From positions 1-64,000 of the forward strand of contig JAJDOG010000057.1 of assembly GCA_022340285.1 (NCBI GenBank): a DNA stretch of 64,000 nucleotides. Reading direction: 5' to 3'. A model generated the notes under the pieces. The model did no database searches and was not told the DNA's origin. It saw nothing but the letters and a program-made list of their open reading frames with translations. Origin of the DNA: Betaproteobacteria bacterium. Lineage in GTDB: Bacteria; Pseudomonadota; Gammaproteobacteria; Burkholderiales; SG8-39. The position numbers were made by a program, and so were the translations under genes. Positions 24,612-33,506 of this stretch are shown here, piece by piece (position 1 is the first letter of the stretch; each line of letters begins with the position of its first letter).

Positions 24612-27197
24612 ATGGCCGACGCTCGATCGCCGGATATCGAGACCGTTCCTACAGATCTCTCGCTCCGTGCAGGCACCGGGAAGGCGCGAGGCTATGCGCG
24701 TCTCGCGCTCGCGATCCTGCTGATCTGTGCGGGGTACTACGTCACCGGTGTCGTCGCGCTCTCGCTGCGGCTCGAGCCCGGGGGCATCTCCACCATCTGG
24801 TTGCCGCACGGCATTCTGCTGGCGGCGCTGATTCTCACGCCGCTACGCTACTGGTGGCTGGTGCTCGCCGCATTGCTGCCCGTACACCTGCTTCTCACGG
24901 CCCGCTTCCAAGGCGCCGTTCCGCTCGAAATCATGCTCATTCAGTTCGGCGGCAACGCCGCACAGTCGTTGCTCGGAGCGATCGCCGTGAGACGTCTCAT
25001 CGGCACGCCGCCACGGCTGGACGTATTTCGAAACATGATCGTCTTCGTTGTCCTCGGCGTGATCCTTCCCGCGCTGGTCGTCTCCGTGGCCGTGGCAGGG
25101 CTGTTCGAGATCTCGGGGTGGGTCGACGAGTTCGGGCTCGCCTGGCATCGGCGGACGTTGACCGGCATCTGTGGGGCGCTGTTGCTCGCACCGTTCATCA
25201 TCGGAGTGGCCGCCGGGGGGGCGGGAGCTATCAGAGGGCTGCCGCTGCGGCGCCTGCTGGAATACGCCGGTATCACGATCGGCGTCATCGCGCTGGAACT
25301 GCCCGCGGGCAACGTGATTTGGGATCTCGCGAGCCAGCAAGCGCTGCTCTTCGCGCCGCTTCCCCTGCTTCTGTGGACGGCGGTCCGCTTCGGGCCGACC
25401 GGCCTCACTCCGCAGCTGCTGATCGTCGCGCTTGCGGCGCTTACAGCGACGAAGGTCGGACACGGACCGTTCTTGGCCGAAACGACTGCCGAAAGCGTGC
25501 TTTCCGTGCAGGCGTTTCTGTTGTCGATCGCGGTCCCGAAGCTGTTGCTGGCGGCCCTGGTCGCCGACCGGGATCGGTCCGCGCGCGCGCTCGACGAGCG
25601 ACTCAACTTCGAGCGGCTGGTCTCCGGGGTGTCCGCCAGCCTGATCAATCCCCCGCAGGACAAGCTCGACGAGGAGGTTGGCGAGGCGCTGGGCAAGGTG
25701 GTTGACGCCATGAAGCTCGACCGTTGCTCGGTGTTCCAGTACTTGCCGATGCAGCACGGCTGCCGGATCACGCACAGTGCCGAATCGGCCGAGAGCCCGC
25801 CCTTGCGGCGCGAGATGGCCGAGGCGGAGCTCCCCTGGATGCTCAGGCAACTGCGGGCCGGCAGGACCTTGGTGCTGAACGATGTCGATCGCGACTTGCC
25901 GGCCGAGGCGACTGCCGAGCGCCGTTATGCCGCAGACTACCGCTCGCGGTCCTGGCTCACGGTTCCGGTGTCGGTCGGCAACGAGCTGGTAAACGCCGTG
26001 TCATTTCACAGCATCAAACGGCGGGAGTGGACCCCCGATCTCGTGGCGCGTCTGCAGTTGCTGGCGGAGATCTTTGTTTCATCGTTGACGAGCAAGCAGG
26101 CCAAGGAGGCGCTTCACGCAAGCGAGGAACGCTACCGCGAGGTCGTCGAGAGCCAGACCGAGCTGGTGTGCCGCTACCTGCCGGACACCACGCTGACCTT
26201 CGTCAACAATGCCTACTGCCGATTCTTCGGCCGCCGGCGCGAGGAGCTCATCGGACGCAAGTTTCTCGAGCTGATCCCGGAAGCGGCTCACCCGGCGGTG
26301 TTGGGTCAGGTCGACTCGCTCGTCAGAGAGCCGCGCGTGCACACCTACGATCACGAGGTGATGCGCGCGGACGGGACCATCGGCTGGCAGCAGTGGGTGG
26401 ACTCGGCGATCGTCGGTGCCGACGGTCGCGTGACGGAGTTGCAGGGCATCGGTCGGGACATCACCGACCGCAAGCGTGCGGAGGAGGCGACCCAGCGGCT
26501 TGCGCATGCGTCGCGACTCGCGGTGATGGGCGAGCTGACGGCATCGATCGCTCACGAGATCAACCAGCCGCTCAATGCGATCCTCAACAACGCCGACGCC
26601 GCCGAACTGCTTCTCGAGACGGGCTCGGGGCGATTAGACGAAGTGCAGCGGATCCTGGCCGACATCCGCAGGGACGACCTGCGGGCGAGCGAGGTGATCC
26701 GGCGCATTCGCGCACTGTTGCGGAATCGTCCCTTGGACCGCCAGCCGGTCGACCTGAACGATGTGGCGGCCAGCATGCTTCAGCTGGTCGGCAACGACGC
26801 GTCGAAGCGGGGGATCCGGGTGGAGACCGAGCTCGAGCCGGGCCTGCCGGCGGTGCTCGGCGACGGGGTGCACCTGCAACAGGTGCTGCTCAATCTCGTC
26901 CTGAACGGCATGGACGCGATGACCGACGTGCCCGAACCACGACGCCGACTCTCGGTGCGCGTCGCGCGCGAGGGCGGTGGAGTGGAGATCGCCGTGAGCG
27001 ACTGGGGCAACGGAGTCGACCCGAGCAGGATGCCGATGCTTTTCGACTCCTTCTTCACGACGAAGGAGGACGGAATGGGTCTGGGATTGTCCATCGCCCG
27101 ATCCATCGTCGAAGCGCACGGCGGACGAATCTGGGCGGAGAACCGCGCCGAAGGCGGAGCGACGTTCCGTTTCTCGGTGCCGATCGAGCCCGCATGA
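24612..27197 (+). CDS. MASE1-GAF-PAS hybrid-less sensor histidine kinase
   Basis: 861 aa from the ATG at 24612 with AGGGGAG upstream. Residues ~30-310 are a MASE1-type membrane sensor (about eight helices, LEPGGISTIWLPHGILLAAL). A GAF-like domain (~335-495, HSIKRREWTPDLVARLQLLAE) and a PAS domain (~505-620, RYLPDTTLTFVNNAYCRFFG) follow. The kinase core has HisKA with phospho-His 648 (SIAHEINQPL) and HATPase_c (NLVLNGMDAM, WGNGVDPS, GMGLGLSIARSI). The stop overlaps the regulator start (ATGA), so they are a cognate pair. The ligand is unknown. Confidence 0.92.
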   Translation: MADARSPDIETVPTDLSLRAGTGKARGYARLALAILLICAGYYVTGVVALSLRLEPGGISTIWLPHGILLAALILTPLRYWWLVLAALLPVHLLLTARFQGAVPLEIMLIQFGGNAAQSLLGAIAVRRLIGTPPRLDVFRNMIVFVVLGVILPALVVSVAVAGLFEISGWVDEFGLAWHRRTLTGICGALLLAPFIIGVAAGGAGAIRGLPLRRLLEYAGITIGVIALELPAGNVIWDLASQQALLFAPLPLLLWTAVRFGPTGLTPQLLIVALAALTATKVGHGPFLAETTAESVLSVQAFLLSIAVPKLLLAALVADRDRSARALDERLNFERLVSGVSASLINPPQDKLDEEVGEALGKVVDAMKLDRCSVFQYLPMQHGCRITHSAESAESPPLRREMAEAELPWMLRQLRAGRTLVLNDVDRDLPAEATAERRYAADYRSRSWLTVPVSVGNELVNAVSFHSIKRREWTPDLVARLQLLAEIFVSSLTSKQAKEALHASEERYREVVESQTELVCRYLPDTTLTFVNNAYCRFFGRRREELIGRKFLELIPEAAHPAVLGQVDSLVREPRVHTYDHEVMRADGTIGWQQWVDSAIVGADGRVTELQGIGRDITDRKRAEEATQRLAHASRLAVMGELTASIAHEINQPLNAILNNADAAELLLETGSGRLDEVQRILADIRRDDLRASEVIRRIRALLRNRPLDRQPVDLNDVAASMLQLVGNDASKRGIRVETELEPGLPAVLGDGVHLQQVLLNLVLNGMDAMTDVPEPRRRLSVRVAREGGGVEIAVSDWGNGVDPSRMPMLFDSFFTTKEDGMGLGLSIARSIVEAHGGRIWAENRAEGGATFRFSVPIEPA

Positions 27198-27823
27198 CCG
27201 AGCGTGGACCCGTCGTCCACGTCGTGGATGACGACAACTCTGTGCGGACCGGGGTCGTGCGCCTGCTGAAAGCCGCCGGCTACGAGGCCCGGGGCTACAG
27301 TTCCGCGGGCGAGTTCCTGCTGAACCGATCGGAAGAGAACGGCCCCGGCTGCGTGGTCCTCGATGTCCGGATGCCGGGCCCGAGCGGCCTCGAGCTGCAG
27401 GATGCGCTTGCCCGGCTCGAGGTGCCGCTGCCGATTGTCTTTCTTACCGGCCATGGAGACATTCCGATGAGCGTGCGCGCGATGAAGGCCGGGGCGATCG
27501 ATTTTCTCACCAAGCCGGTGAGCCGCGAGGCGCTCCTCGGCGCCGTGAAAAACGCGCTTGCGCGCGGTGCGGCGACGAGGGCGGCCCGAGCGCTTGCTCA
27601 GACGTTGCGCACGCGCTACGAGACGCTGACGCCGCGTGAGCGCGAAGTCTTTGCCGGTGTCGTCGCCGGTAAGCTGAACAAGGAGATCGCCTACGAGCTG
27701 GGCACCGCGGAGCGCACGATCAAGGCGCACCGCGCACAGGTGATGGAGAAAATGCAGGTTGCCTCCGTTGCCGAGCTCGTCCACGTCGCGGAACAGCTGC
27801 GCGAGGGATCGGCGCACTCGTAG
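27194..27823 (+). CDS. FixJ-like LuxR-type response regulator
   Basis: 209 aa from the ATG at 27194. The receiver has VHVVDDDNSVR, phospho-acceptor Asp 57 (VLDVRMPGPSG), FLTGHGDIPMSVRAMKAGA and the conserved Lys in FLTKPV. The LuxR/FixJ helix-turn-helix has LTPREREVFAGVVAGKLNKEIA and RTIKAHRAQVMEKM. It is translationally coupled to the MASE1 kinase. DNA targets are unknown; stand-alone receivers downstream may share the phosphorelay. Confidence 0.93.
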   Translation: MTERGPVVHVVDDDNSVRTGVVRLLKAAGYEARGYSSAGEFLLNRSEENGPGCVVLDVRMPGPSGLELQDALARLEVPLPIVFLTGHGDIPMSVRAMKAGAIDFLTKPVSREALLGAVKNALARGAATRAARALAQTLRTRYETLTPREREVFAGVVAGKLNKEIAYELGTAERTIKAHRAQVMEKMQVASVAELVHVAEQLREGSAHS

Positions 27824-27923
27824 GATTTCCTGTTTCTGAGATTCCAGCGCTCACCTGGGCGGCGCTGCCGTCGTATTCCGCGCCTCCGCGGGCCGTCATG
27901 CCCGTCGGCGCGCGACGACACCG

Positions 27924-27936
27924 GCACCAAAGGGCA
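27924..27936. promoter_or_regulatory. 13-mer shared with the second receiver promoter region
   Basis: GCACCAAAGGGCA occurs here, 110 bp upstream of the first stand-alone receiver gene, and again exactly at 32663-32675, about 100 bp upstream of the second. The surrounding sequence is not otherwise closely similar. It may be a promoter element or an operator for one of the FixJ-like regulators. Confidence 0.45.
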
Positions 27937-28045
27937 ATAAGGCCTATGCACCAAGATCCGATTCCCGGCCTGCGGTGGTAAGACCATCATTTCCCGCGTT
28001 GGCCCCGGCGTCTTGTGACCCAGCCGCAGCACGAAAGCACATTGG

Positions 28046-28423
28046 ATGCCGGAAGAGGTGGGAGCAATCGTTGTCGTGGAAGACGACGCCAGTTCCAGGC
28101 GAGCGTTCGAGAGGATGCTCAATGCGGCGGGGTTCAAGACGGAAGGATTTGCGTCGGCCGAATCGCTGCTCGCGACCGACGCGGCGTCCCGTGCGGCGTG
28201 CTTGGTATTCGACGTTCGCCTGCCCGGCCTGTCGGGCTTCGAGCTCCGTCGCGAGCTCGCTCGCTCCGGTTCCGGGCAGCCGCCCGTCATCTTCATCACG
28301 GCGCACGACGACCCCGCTGTGCGTGAGCAAGCCGCGGCGCTGGGCGCGGCCGCGTATCTGCCGAAGCCGTTCGCGGGCCGAACGCTCGTGGAGACGGTGG
28401 CCCGAGTCGTTGGTGTGGGATGA
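28046..28423 (+). CDS. stand-alone response regulator receiver
   Basis: 125 aa, a receiver domain only: IVVVEDDASSRRAFER, phospho-acceptor Asp in LVFDVRLPGLSG, FITAHDDPAVREQA and the Lys in YLPKPF. There is no output domain, so it probably competes for phosphate or relays it to another protein. It lies 222 bp after the FixJ-like gene and has its own upstream region. A closely similar receiver (32775-33143) follows the second kinase/regulator pair. Confidence 0.9.
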   Translation: MPEEVGAIVVVEDDASSRRAFERMLNAAGFKTEGFASAESLLATDAASRAACLVFDVRLPGLSGFELRRELARSGSGQPPVIFITAHDDPAVREQAAALGAAAYLPKPFAGRTLVETVARVVGVG

Positions 28424-28492
28424 GATGAATGGCGCCGCGGAGTTCCGATCTCGAGATCGAGACGCAACCGGCATGAGAGAAAGGTCGCAATC

Positions 28493-28729
28493 GTGAGCCA
28501 CGACATCCCCGCCAAGTCCAGGCTGCTTCCGACGATCCCGGTCACGAGCCCGCAGTTCGTCTACCGTCGGGCCCGCGAGACCGACGTGCGGATTACGTTC
28601 GCGCGCGCGCGAGTGGGTGGGGCGACAACAACGTTCGCGCGCGCGCGAGTGGGTGGGACGACAACACGCCCGGCTCTAACGATCGCCAGTACACGAGCTG
28701 GTACCGACGTCGATCCGGAAGCCAAGTAG
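28493..28729 (+). CDS. small hypothetical protein with 12-residue tandem repeat
   Basis: 78 aa from a GTG preceded by GAAAGG. The middle contains two copies of TFARARVGG(A/T)TT encoded by a 36 bp tandem repeat; the rest is low in recognisable features (MSHDIPAKSRLLPTIPV...). I do not recognise a family. The clean reading frame through the repeat and the ribosome-binding site favour a real but minor gene. It could also be non-coding sequence that happens to be open. Confidence 0.4.
   Translation: MSHDIPAKSRLLPTIPVTSPQFVYRRARETDVRITFARARVGGATTTFARARVGGTTTRPALTIASTRAGTDVDPEAK
28595..28666. repeat. 36 bp tandem repeat, two copies
   Basis: Units 28595-28630 and 28631-28666 differ at one position. 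Each contains an alternating CGCGCGCGCG run followed by GAGTGGGTGG. The unit length is a multiple of three, so expansion keeps the small ORF in frame. Confidence 0.93.
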
Positions 28730-28742
28730 AAACACGAAGCGT

Positions 28743-29078
28743 ATGGAGATCTTTCTGACCCTGGCGGGCGGCTTCTGTATCGGCGAGATCGCGCGTCACG
28801 CCTTGCCCAGCGAGCCGCCGATGAGCAGGCTGGCGACGGCCCTGCTCGGCATCGGCGGCGCGCTTGCAGGGACGCTCGCGGGCGAGGTGCTCGGCCTGCA
28901 CATGGTCGGCGAGCCGCTCGGCTGGGTCGGCGCGGTGTTCGGCGCGGTGCTCCTGCTCGTGCTCTACCGCGCGATCAGGCTATCGGCTCATGAGATGTCC
29001 CCGCAGGCACGGCCGCTCGCTTCGCGGCGCACGCGGCGCGGCAACCATGCAAAGGGCAAGCCATGGTCAACAATCTGA
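28743..29078 (+). CDS. GlsB/YeaQ/YmgE-like small membrane protein
   Basis: 111 aa. MEIFLTLAGGFCIGEIARHALP, then ATALLGIGGALAGTLAGEVLGL and WVGAVFGAVLLLVLYRAIRL, give three hydrophobic segments in the pattern of transglycosylase-associated GlsB/YeaQ proteins. Those are small inner-membrane proteins, often stress-induced. A basic C-terminal tail (SRRTRRGNHAKGK) overlaps the htpX start by 16 bp, suggesting coexpression with the membrane protease. Confidence 0.75.
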   Translation: MEIFLTLAGGFCIGEIARHALPSEPPMSRLATALLGIGGALAGTLAGEVLGLHMVGEPLGWVGAVFGAVLLLVLYRAIRLSAHEMSPQARPLASRRTRRGNHAKGKPWSTI

Positions 29079-29917
29079 AGGTGATTGTGCTGATGGCCGG
29101 CCTCACGGCGCTGTTCGTGGTCGTGGGCGGCGCACTCGGCGGCCAGCAGGGAATGCTCATCGCGTTTCTCCTCGCAGGCGCGCTCAACCTCTTCGCCTAC
29201 TTCAATTCCGGCAACGCGGCGCTGCGCGCCTTCAAGGCGCGTGTCGTCTCGCGCGACGAGTCGCCCGATCTCTACGACATGGTGGACCGCCTGCGCCAGC
29301 GTGCCGGGCTGCCGATGCCCAAAGTGGCGATCGCCCCGCATCAGCAGCCCAATGCCTTCGCCTCCGGACGCAATCCGAAACATGCGGTGGTGTGCGTCAC
29401 CGAGGGCATCTTGCAGCTCGTGGACCGCGACGAGCTCGAGGGCGTGCTCGCGCACGAGATCGGGCACATCAAGAACGGCGACATCCTGATCCAGACGCTG
29501 ACCGCAACGGTCGCCGGAGCGGTCGGCATGCTGTCGCGCTTCGGCATGGTCGGCGCGGCGGCAAGCGGCGGGCGCACGCGCGTCAATCCGCTCATCGTGA
29601 TCCTCGCGCCGCTCGCGGCGATGCTCATCCAGTTCGCGATCAGCCGTCAGCGCGAGTTCGGCGCTGACCGGGTAGGGGCGGAGCTGAGCGGCCGGCCGCT
29701 CGATCTCGCAAGCGCGCTGCAAAAGCTCAACGCGGCCGCACGCCGCGTTCCCATGCGGATCGTGCCGTCGTACGCGCCCATGGCGCAGGTGGATCCGCTG
29801 CAGGCTTACGGACGCGGCGTACTGAGCCTCTTCTCTACGCATCCGCCCGTCGCGGAGCGCGTCGCGCGACTTGAAGCCATGGCAAGGGACAGCCTGGCGG
29901 CGCCGGCCGCTGCGTGA
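29063..29917 (+). CDS. htpX: membrane zinc metalloprotease HtpX
   Basis: 284 aa. Two N-terminal membrane helices (VIVLMAGLTALFVVVGG, GMLIAFLLAGALNLFAYF), the zinc motif HEIGH preceded by ELEGVLA, the downstream glutamate in QREFGADR and two further helices define M48-family HtpX. It degrades misfolded inner-membrane proteins, with its active site in the cytoplasm. It sits between two copies of a two-component module, and the preceding small membrane gene overlaps it. Confidence 0.95.
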   Translation: MVNNLKVIVLMAGLTALFVVVGGALGGQQGMLIAFLLAGALNLFAYFNSGNAALRAFKARVVSRDESPDLYDMVDRLRQRAGLPMPKVAIAPHQQPNAFASGRNPKHAVVCVTEGILQLVDRDELEGVLAHEIGHIKNGDILIQTLTATVAGAVGMLSRFGMVGAAASGGRTRVNPLIVILAPLAAMLIQFAISRQREFGADRVGAELSGRPLDLASALQKLNAAARRVPMRIVPSYAPMAQVDPLQAYGRGVLSLFSTHPPVAERVARLEAMARDSLAAPAAA

Positions 29918-30051
29918 CGATTCGCGCGAGGGCGTAACTCGGGCCGGCGCGGCGGCCCCGGTCGTCACGGGTCGCGGTCTGAGGTAGGGCTATACTGGTG
30001 GTTCGGGCCATCGGACACGCTGGCACGCCCGGTCACCAATCAAAAGAGCAC

Positions 30052-31965
30052 GTGAATCATCCAGACGGTCGTCACGGCGCGGCGCGCCATGCGCTCGGCG
30101 CGCTGATGTTGCTCTCACTGGTCGTTTGCGGTGCTTCCGCGCAATCCGACCGTGCACCCGATTCGCTGTGCCGCGTCGTCCTGCTGAACGTCGGAGATCC
30201 GCTTCTTCCGGCGTTCATCGCACTGGACCGGGCGACCCGCGACGAGATCCGCGCCAAGGTCGGGCGGCCGGTGCAGTTCTACGCTGAGACCCTCGACATG
30301 CTGCGTTTCCCCCGCGCGCAGCTCGAGCAGGAAACGGTTGCGCTGCTGAGCAAGAAATATCGCGGTGCGAAGGTCGAGGCCGTCGTCGCCATCGAGACGA
30401 CTGCGCTCGAGTTTGCCGAGAGCCATGGCGATTTGATCTGGCCGGACACGCCCATCATCTTCCACAGCGTGCCGACTTCCTACCTCGCACGGCGTACCCT
30501 CAGTCCGCGCATCACGGGTGTGCCAGTGCGGTACGACATCGAACCGACGCTCGAGCTCGCGCTGCGACTGCGGCCCGCAACCCGCCGCGTCGTCGTGATC
30601 GCGGGCGCCGGGGAATTCGACCATGAGTTGATTCGCCTCGCGCGCGGGGCGATCGAGGGCCGTGCCGGAAAGATCGACGTGGAGTTCCTCGTCGACCGGT
30701 CGCTCGCCGAAGCCCGCGCGGCGGTCGGGAAGCTGCCGGTCGATGCGATCGTGCTCTTCCTGTCGATGGTCCGGGGCGGCGACGGGGCGCCGCACACTTC
30801 GCGCAATGTAGTCACCCAGCTCGCCGCCGCGTCGAGCGTGCCGATATTCGGCATCTTCGAGACGTACCTGAGCGATGGCATCGTGGCGGGCTCGATCGCG
30901 AGCTTCGAGACGCAAGGCCGGCGGGCGGGCGACCTCGTCGCACGCGTGCTGAAGGGAGAGCGCCCGGCGGACCTCAACGTTCAGCCCCCGGTGCAGCCGG
31001 GTTGCATTGCCGATTGGCGGCAGCTCAAGCGCTGGGGGATCGACGAATCGCTGCTTCCCGACGGTTGCGACGTGCGGTTTCGGGAGATATCGACGTGGGA
31101 ACGCTATCGATGGCAGATCGATCTGGCCATCCTGGTCATGTTCGCCCAGACGGCGCTGATCGGCGCGCTCCTCTTTCAGCGCTACCGGCGGCGGCAGGCC
31201 GAGAGTGCGGGCGCGCAGCTCCGGGTCGAGCTCGCGCACGCTGGACGGCTCGTGACGATCGGCGAGCTGACCGCAGCGATCGCTCACGAGGTCAACCAGC
31301 CCCTCGGGGCAATTCTCGCGAACGTGGATTCCGCAGAGATGCTGCTCGATTCCGACGATCCCCGCATCAGCGACGTGCGCCAGATCCTCGCCGACATCCG
31401 CAAGGACGATCTCAGGGCGAACGACGTCATCAAGCGTTTGCGAACGCTCCTCGCCAAGCACGAGATGACCCGGGAGCGCATCGATCTCAACGAGACGATC
31501 TTGGAGGTGCTGCGAGTTCTCGAACCCGAGGCGCAGCGGCGCCACGTGGAGCTCGTGACCGAGTTCGACGACGGGATTCCCAGGATCCTCGGCGATCGCG
31601 TGCACCTTCAGCAAGTGCTGCTCAACCTGGTCCTCAACGCAATGGACGCGATGGCCGACACGCACGTGACCTCGCGCCGCGTGACCGTTCGCACGGCGCG
31701 GCGTCCCGACGGAGACGCGGAGGTGACGGTCAGCGACCGGGGTCACGGCATCGCATCCGAGCATCTATCCAAGCTCTTCGTCTCGTTCTACACGACCAAG
31801 CAGCGTGGCATGGGACTCGGTCTCTCGATCGCGAAATCCATCGTCGAGGCTCACGGCGGCCGAATCTGGGCCGAGCCCTACAGGGGAGGCGGTGCGACGT
31901 TCCGGTTCACGCTGCCGGTCACCGGGGATTCTGGTCGAGCCGCTACCGCGGAGCGTCCCGCATGA
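30052..31965 (+). CDS. sensor histidine kinase with ABC-substrate-binding-like periplasmic sensor
   Basis: 637 aa from the GTG at 30052. The ORF-track GTG at 29998 lies directly after a TATACT -10-like box and is less likely. A signal peptide/anchor (LGALMLLSLVVCGASAQ) precedes a ~330-residue extracytoplasmic domain resembling ABC_sub_bind proteins (VRYDIEPTLELALRL, VVVIAGAGEFDHEL, PIFGIFETYLSDGIVAG). One membrane helix (IDLAILVMFAQTALIGALL) follows. The kinase core has phospho-His 412 (AIAHEVNQPL) and HATPase_c (NLVLNAMDAM, GMGLGLSIAKSI), close to the MASE1 kinase core. The stop overlaps the regulator start. Confidence 0.9.
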   Translation: MNHPDGRHGAARHALGALMLLSLVVCGASAQSDRAPDSLCRVVLLNVGDPLLPAFIALDRATRDEIRAKVGRPVQFYAETLDMLRFPRAQLEQETVALLSKKYRGAKVEAVVAIETTALEFAESHGDLIWPDTPIIFHSVPTSYLARRTLSPRITGVPVRYDIEPTLELALRLRPATRRVVVIAGAGEFDHELIRLARGAIEGRAGKIDVEFLVDRSLAEARAAVGKLPVDAIVLFLSMVRGGDGAPHTSRNVVTQLAAASSVPIFGIFETYLSDGIVAGSIASFETQGRRAGDLVARVLKGERPADLNVQPPVQPGCIADWRQLKRWGIDESLLPDGCDVRFREISTWERYRWQIDLAILVMFAQTALIGALLFQRYRRRQAESAGAQLRVELAHAGRLVTIGELTAAIAHEVNQPLGAILANVDSAEMLLDSDDPRISDVRQILADIRKDDLRANDVIKRLRTLLAKHEMTRERIDLNETILEVLRVLEPEAQRRHVELVTEFDDGIPRILGDRVHLQQVLLNLVLNAMDAMADTHVTSRRVTVRTARRPDGDAEVTVSDRGHGIASEHLSKLFVSFYTTKQRGMGLGLSIAKSIVEAHGGRIWAEPYRGGGATFRFTLPVTGDSGRAATAERPA

Positions 31966-32609
31966 GCGTCCCGAAGGCGATCGTGCACTTGGTGGACGAC
32001 GACGAATCGTTCCAGACCGCCGTCACGCGCCTCCTGCAGATCGCGGGCTATGAGGTTCGCGGCTACGCGTCTGCGGGGGATTTCCTGATGTCGCGGCCGG
32101 CCGATGCGCGAGGCTGCCTCCTGCTCGACGTGAACATGCCGGGCCCGAGCGGTCTCGACCTCCAGGCCGCGCTGTCCGACCACGGGATCGACCTGCCCAT
32201 CGTCTTTCTCACCGGGCATGGCGACGTGCCGATGAGCGTGCGCGCGATGAAGCGGGGCGCGGTGGACTTCCTCACCAAACCGGTCGAGCGTGAGCCGCTC
32301 CTGCGGGCCGTGAGCGAGGCGCTTGCGCGCGACGCTGCGGCGCGCGAGACCGGCAGCCGACGGCAGTTGCTGCAGTCGCTCTACGATACCCTCACCCCGC
32401 GGGAGCGCGAGGTCTTCGGCGGCGTGATCTCGGGCAAGCTCAACCGGCAGATCGCGGTCGAGCTCGGGGCGGCCGAGCGTACGGTCAAAGCGCACCGCGC
32501 CCAGGTGTTGACGAAGATGCGCGCCGGCTCGGTCGCGGACCTCGTGCGCGCTGCGACGGAGCTCGGGCTCATGCCCGACTCGCACCCGCGCGAGCCTCGC
32601 GGCCGGTAG
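31962..32609 (+). CDS. FixJ-like LuxR-type response regulator, second copy
   Basis: 215 aa from the ATG at 31962 (ATGA overlap with the kinase). The receiver has phospho-acceptor Asp 56 (LLLDVNMPGPSG) and FLTKPV; the output has LTPREREVFGGVISGKLNRQIA and RTVKAHRAQVLTKM. It is clearly homologous to the regulator at 27194-27823 through both domains, so the modules arose by duplication or repeated acquisition. It pairs with the ABC-sensor kinase. Confidence 0.93.
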   Translation: MSVPKAIVHLVDDDESFQTAVTRLLQIAGYEVRGYASAGDFLMSRPADARGCLLLDVNMPGPSGLDLQAALSDHGIDLPIVFLTGHGDVPMSVRAMKRGAVDFLTKPVEREPLLRAVSEALARDAAARETGSRRQLLQSLYDTLTPREREVFGGVISGKLNRQIAVELGAAERTVKAHRAQVLTKMRAGSVADLVRAATELGLMPDSHPREPRGR

Positions 32610-32662
32610 CGTCGCTCGGCCAGATCGCGGGCCCGCCCGGGGCCCCGCGGAAAGGGCGCATT

Positions 32663-32675
32663 GCACCAAAGGGCA
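32663..32675. promoter_or_regulatory. second copy of the shared 13-mer
   Basis: GCACCAAAGGGCA, identical to 27924-27936, in the 165 bp between the FixJ-like gene and the second stand-alone receiver. The similar distance to the receiver start suggests a common regulatory role. Confidence 0.45.
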
Positions 32676-32774
32676 GCGCCTGCCTGTACCCACGGCCGAT
32701 AGGCAATGACGCTCGGCCGGGGGAGCATCGTCGTAGCGGATCCTCTTGTAGGCGCATGCGTGTCGGAGTCACCC

Positions 32775-33143
32775 ATGAACGTCGTCATAGTCGAAGACGA
32801 TATCGGAATGAGAATGGCGTTGGCCCGTGTTCTGCAGATCGCCGGCCACAAGGTGGAGGCCTTCGCTTCGGCCGAGGACTGCGTGGTCTCGACCGCGGCG
32901 CCGCGAGCGGACTGCCTTGTTTTCGACATCCGGCTCCCCGGCGAATCGGGATTCGACCTGCACAAGCGCCTTGCGCGGTCCGGATCGAAGGCGCCGGTGA
33001 TCTTCATCACCGCGCACGACTCGGCCGCTGCCCGCGGCAAGGCCATGCAGAGCGGCGCGGCAGCTTTTCTGACGAAGCCGTTCGAAGGCCGCGCACTGAT
33101 CGGCGCGGTGAGCGAGGCGATCCGATCACAAGCCGGCGGCTGA
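32775..33143 (+). CDS. stand-alone response regulator receiver, second copy
   Basis: 122 aa from the ATG at 32775, with GGAG upstream. Receiver domain only: VVIVEDDIGMRMALARVLQIAG, Asp in LVFDIRLPGESG, FITAHDSAAARGKAM and Lys in FLTKPFEGR. It is paralogous to the receiver at 28046-28423 and in the same position relative to a kinase/FixJ pair. It could act as a phosphate sink or connect the two systems. Confidence 0.9.
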   Translation: MNVVIVEDDIGMRMALARVLQIAGHKVEAFASAEDCVVSTAAPRADCLVFDIRLPGESGFDLHKRLARSGSKAPVIFITAHDSAAARGKAMQSGAAAFLTKPFEGRALIGAVSEAIRSQAGG

Positions 33144-33159
33144 TCGAAAGGAGACAGTC

Positions 33160-33405
33160 ATGCGTAACCCTTGCGAACGATGCGTTCATGCCGTGGCCGT
33201 CCCCGATTCGGGAATGCACTGTGCGCGCTCCGGCGGCTGGTACCGCTGTGAAGACGAGCGCGCGCTGAGCTGGGTCGCGGCGCTTGCCTATCACGCCTGC
33301 GGCGCTGGCGGACGGTTCTTCGCCGAGCGCCCGGAAGAAACCGACGGAAGGCTGCCGGCCGCGGCTGTCGCCGGGGCGACAAGTCATTTCCGGACGCAGG
33401 CATAG
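33160..33405 (+). CDS. small cysteine-containing protein, unknown function
   Basis: 81 aa with AAAGGAGA upstream of the ATG. Cysteines are at CERC, HC, RC and HAC (MRNPCERCVHAVAVPDSG...GWYRCEDERA), compatible with a small metal-binding knuckle. There is no signal peptide. It lies 16 bp after the second receiver gene and is probably cotranscribed with it. I do not recognise the family. Confidence 0.65.
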   Translation: MRNPCERCVHAVAVPDSGMHCARSGGWYRCEDERALSWVAALAYHACGAGGRFFAERPEETDGRLPAAAVAGATSHFRTQA

Positions 33406-33506
33406 GATCCGGGATCGCGCGCGACGACTTGTATCGAGCGACCCAGACCGCCATGACTGAGCCTCCTTTCCACCGCGCTGCCGTCGCCCGATGCATACAG
33501 CGATTC

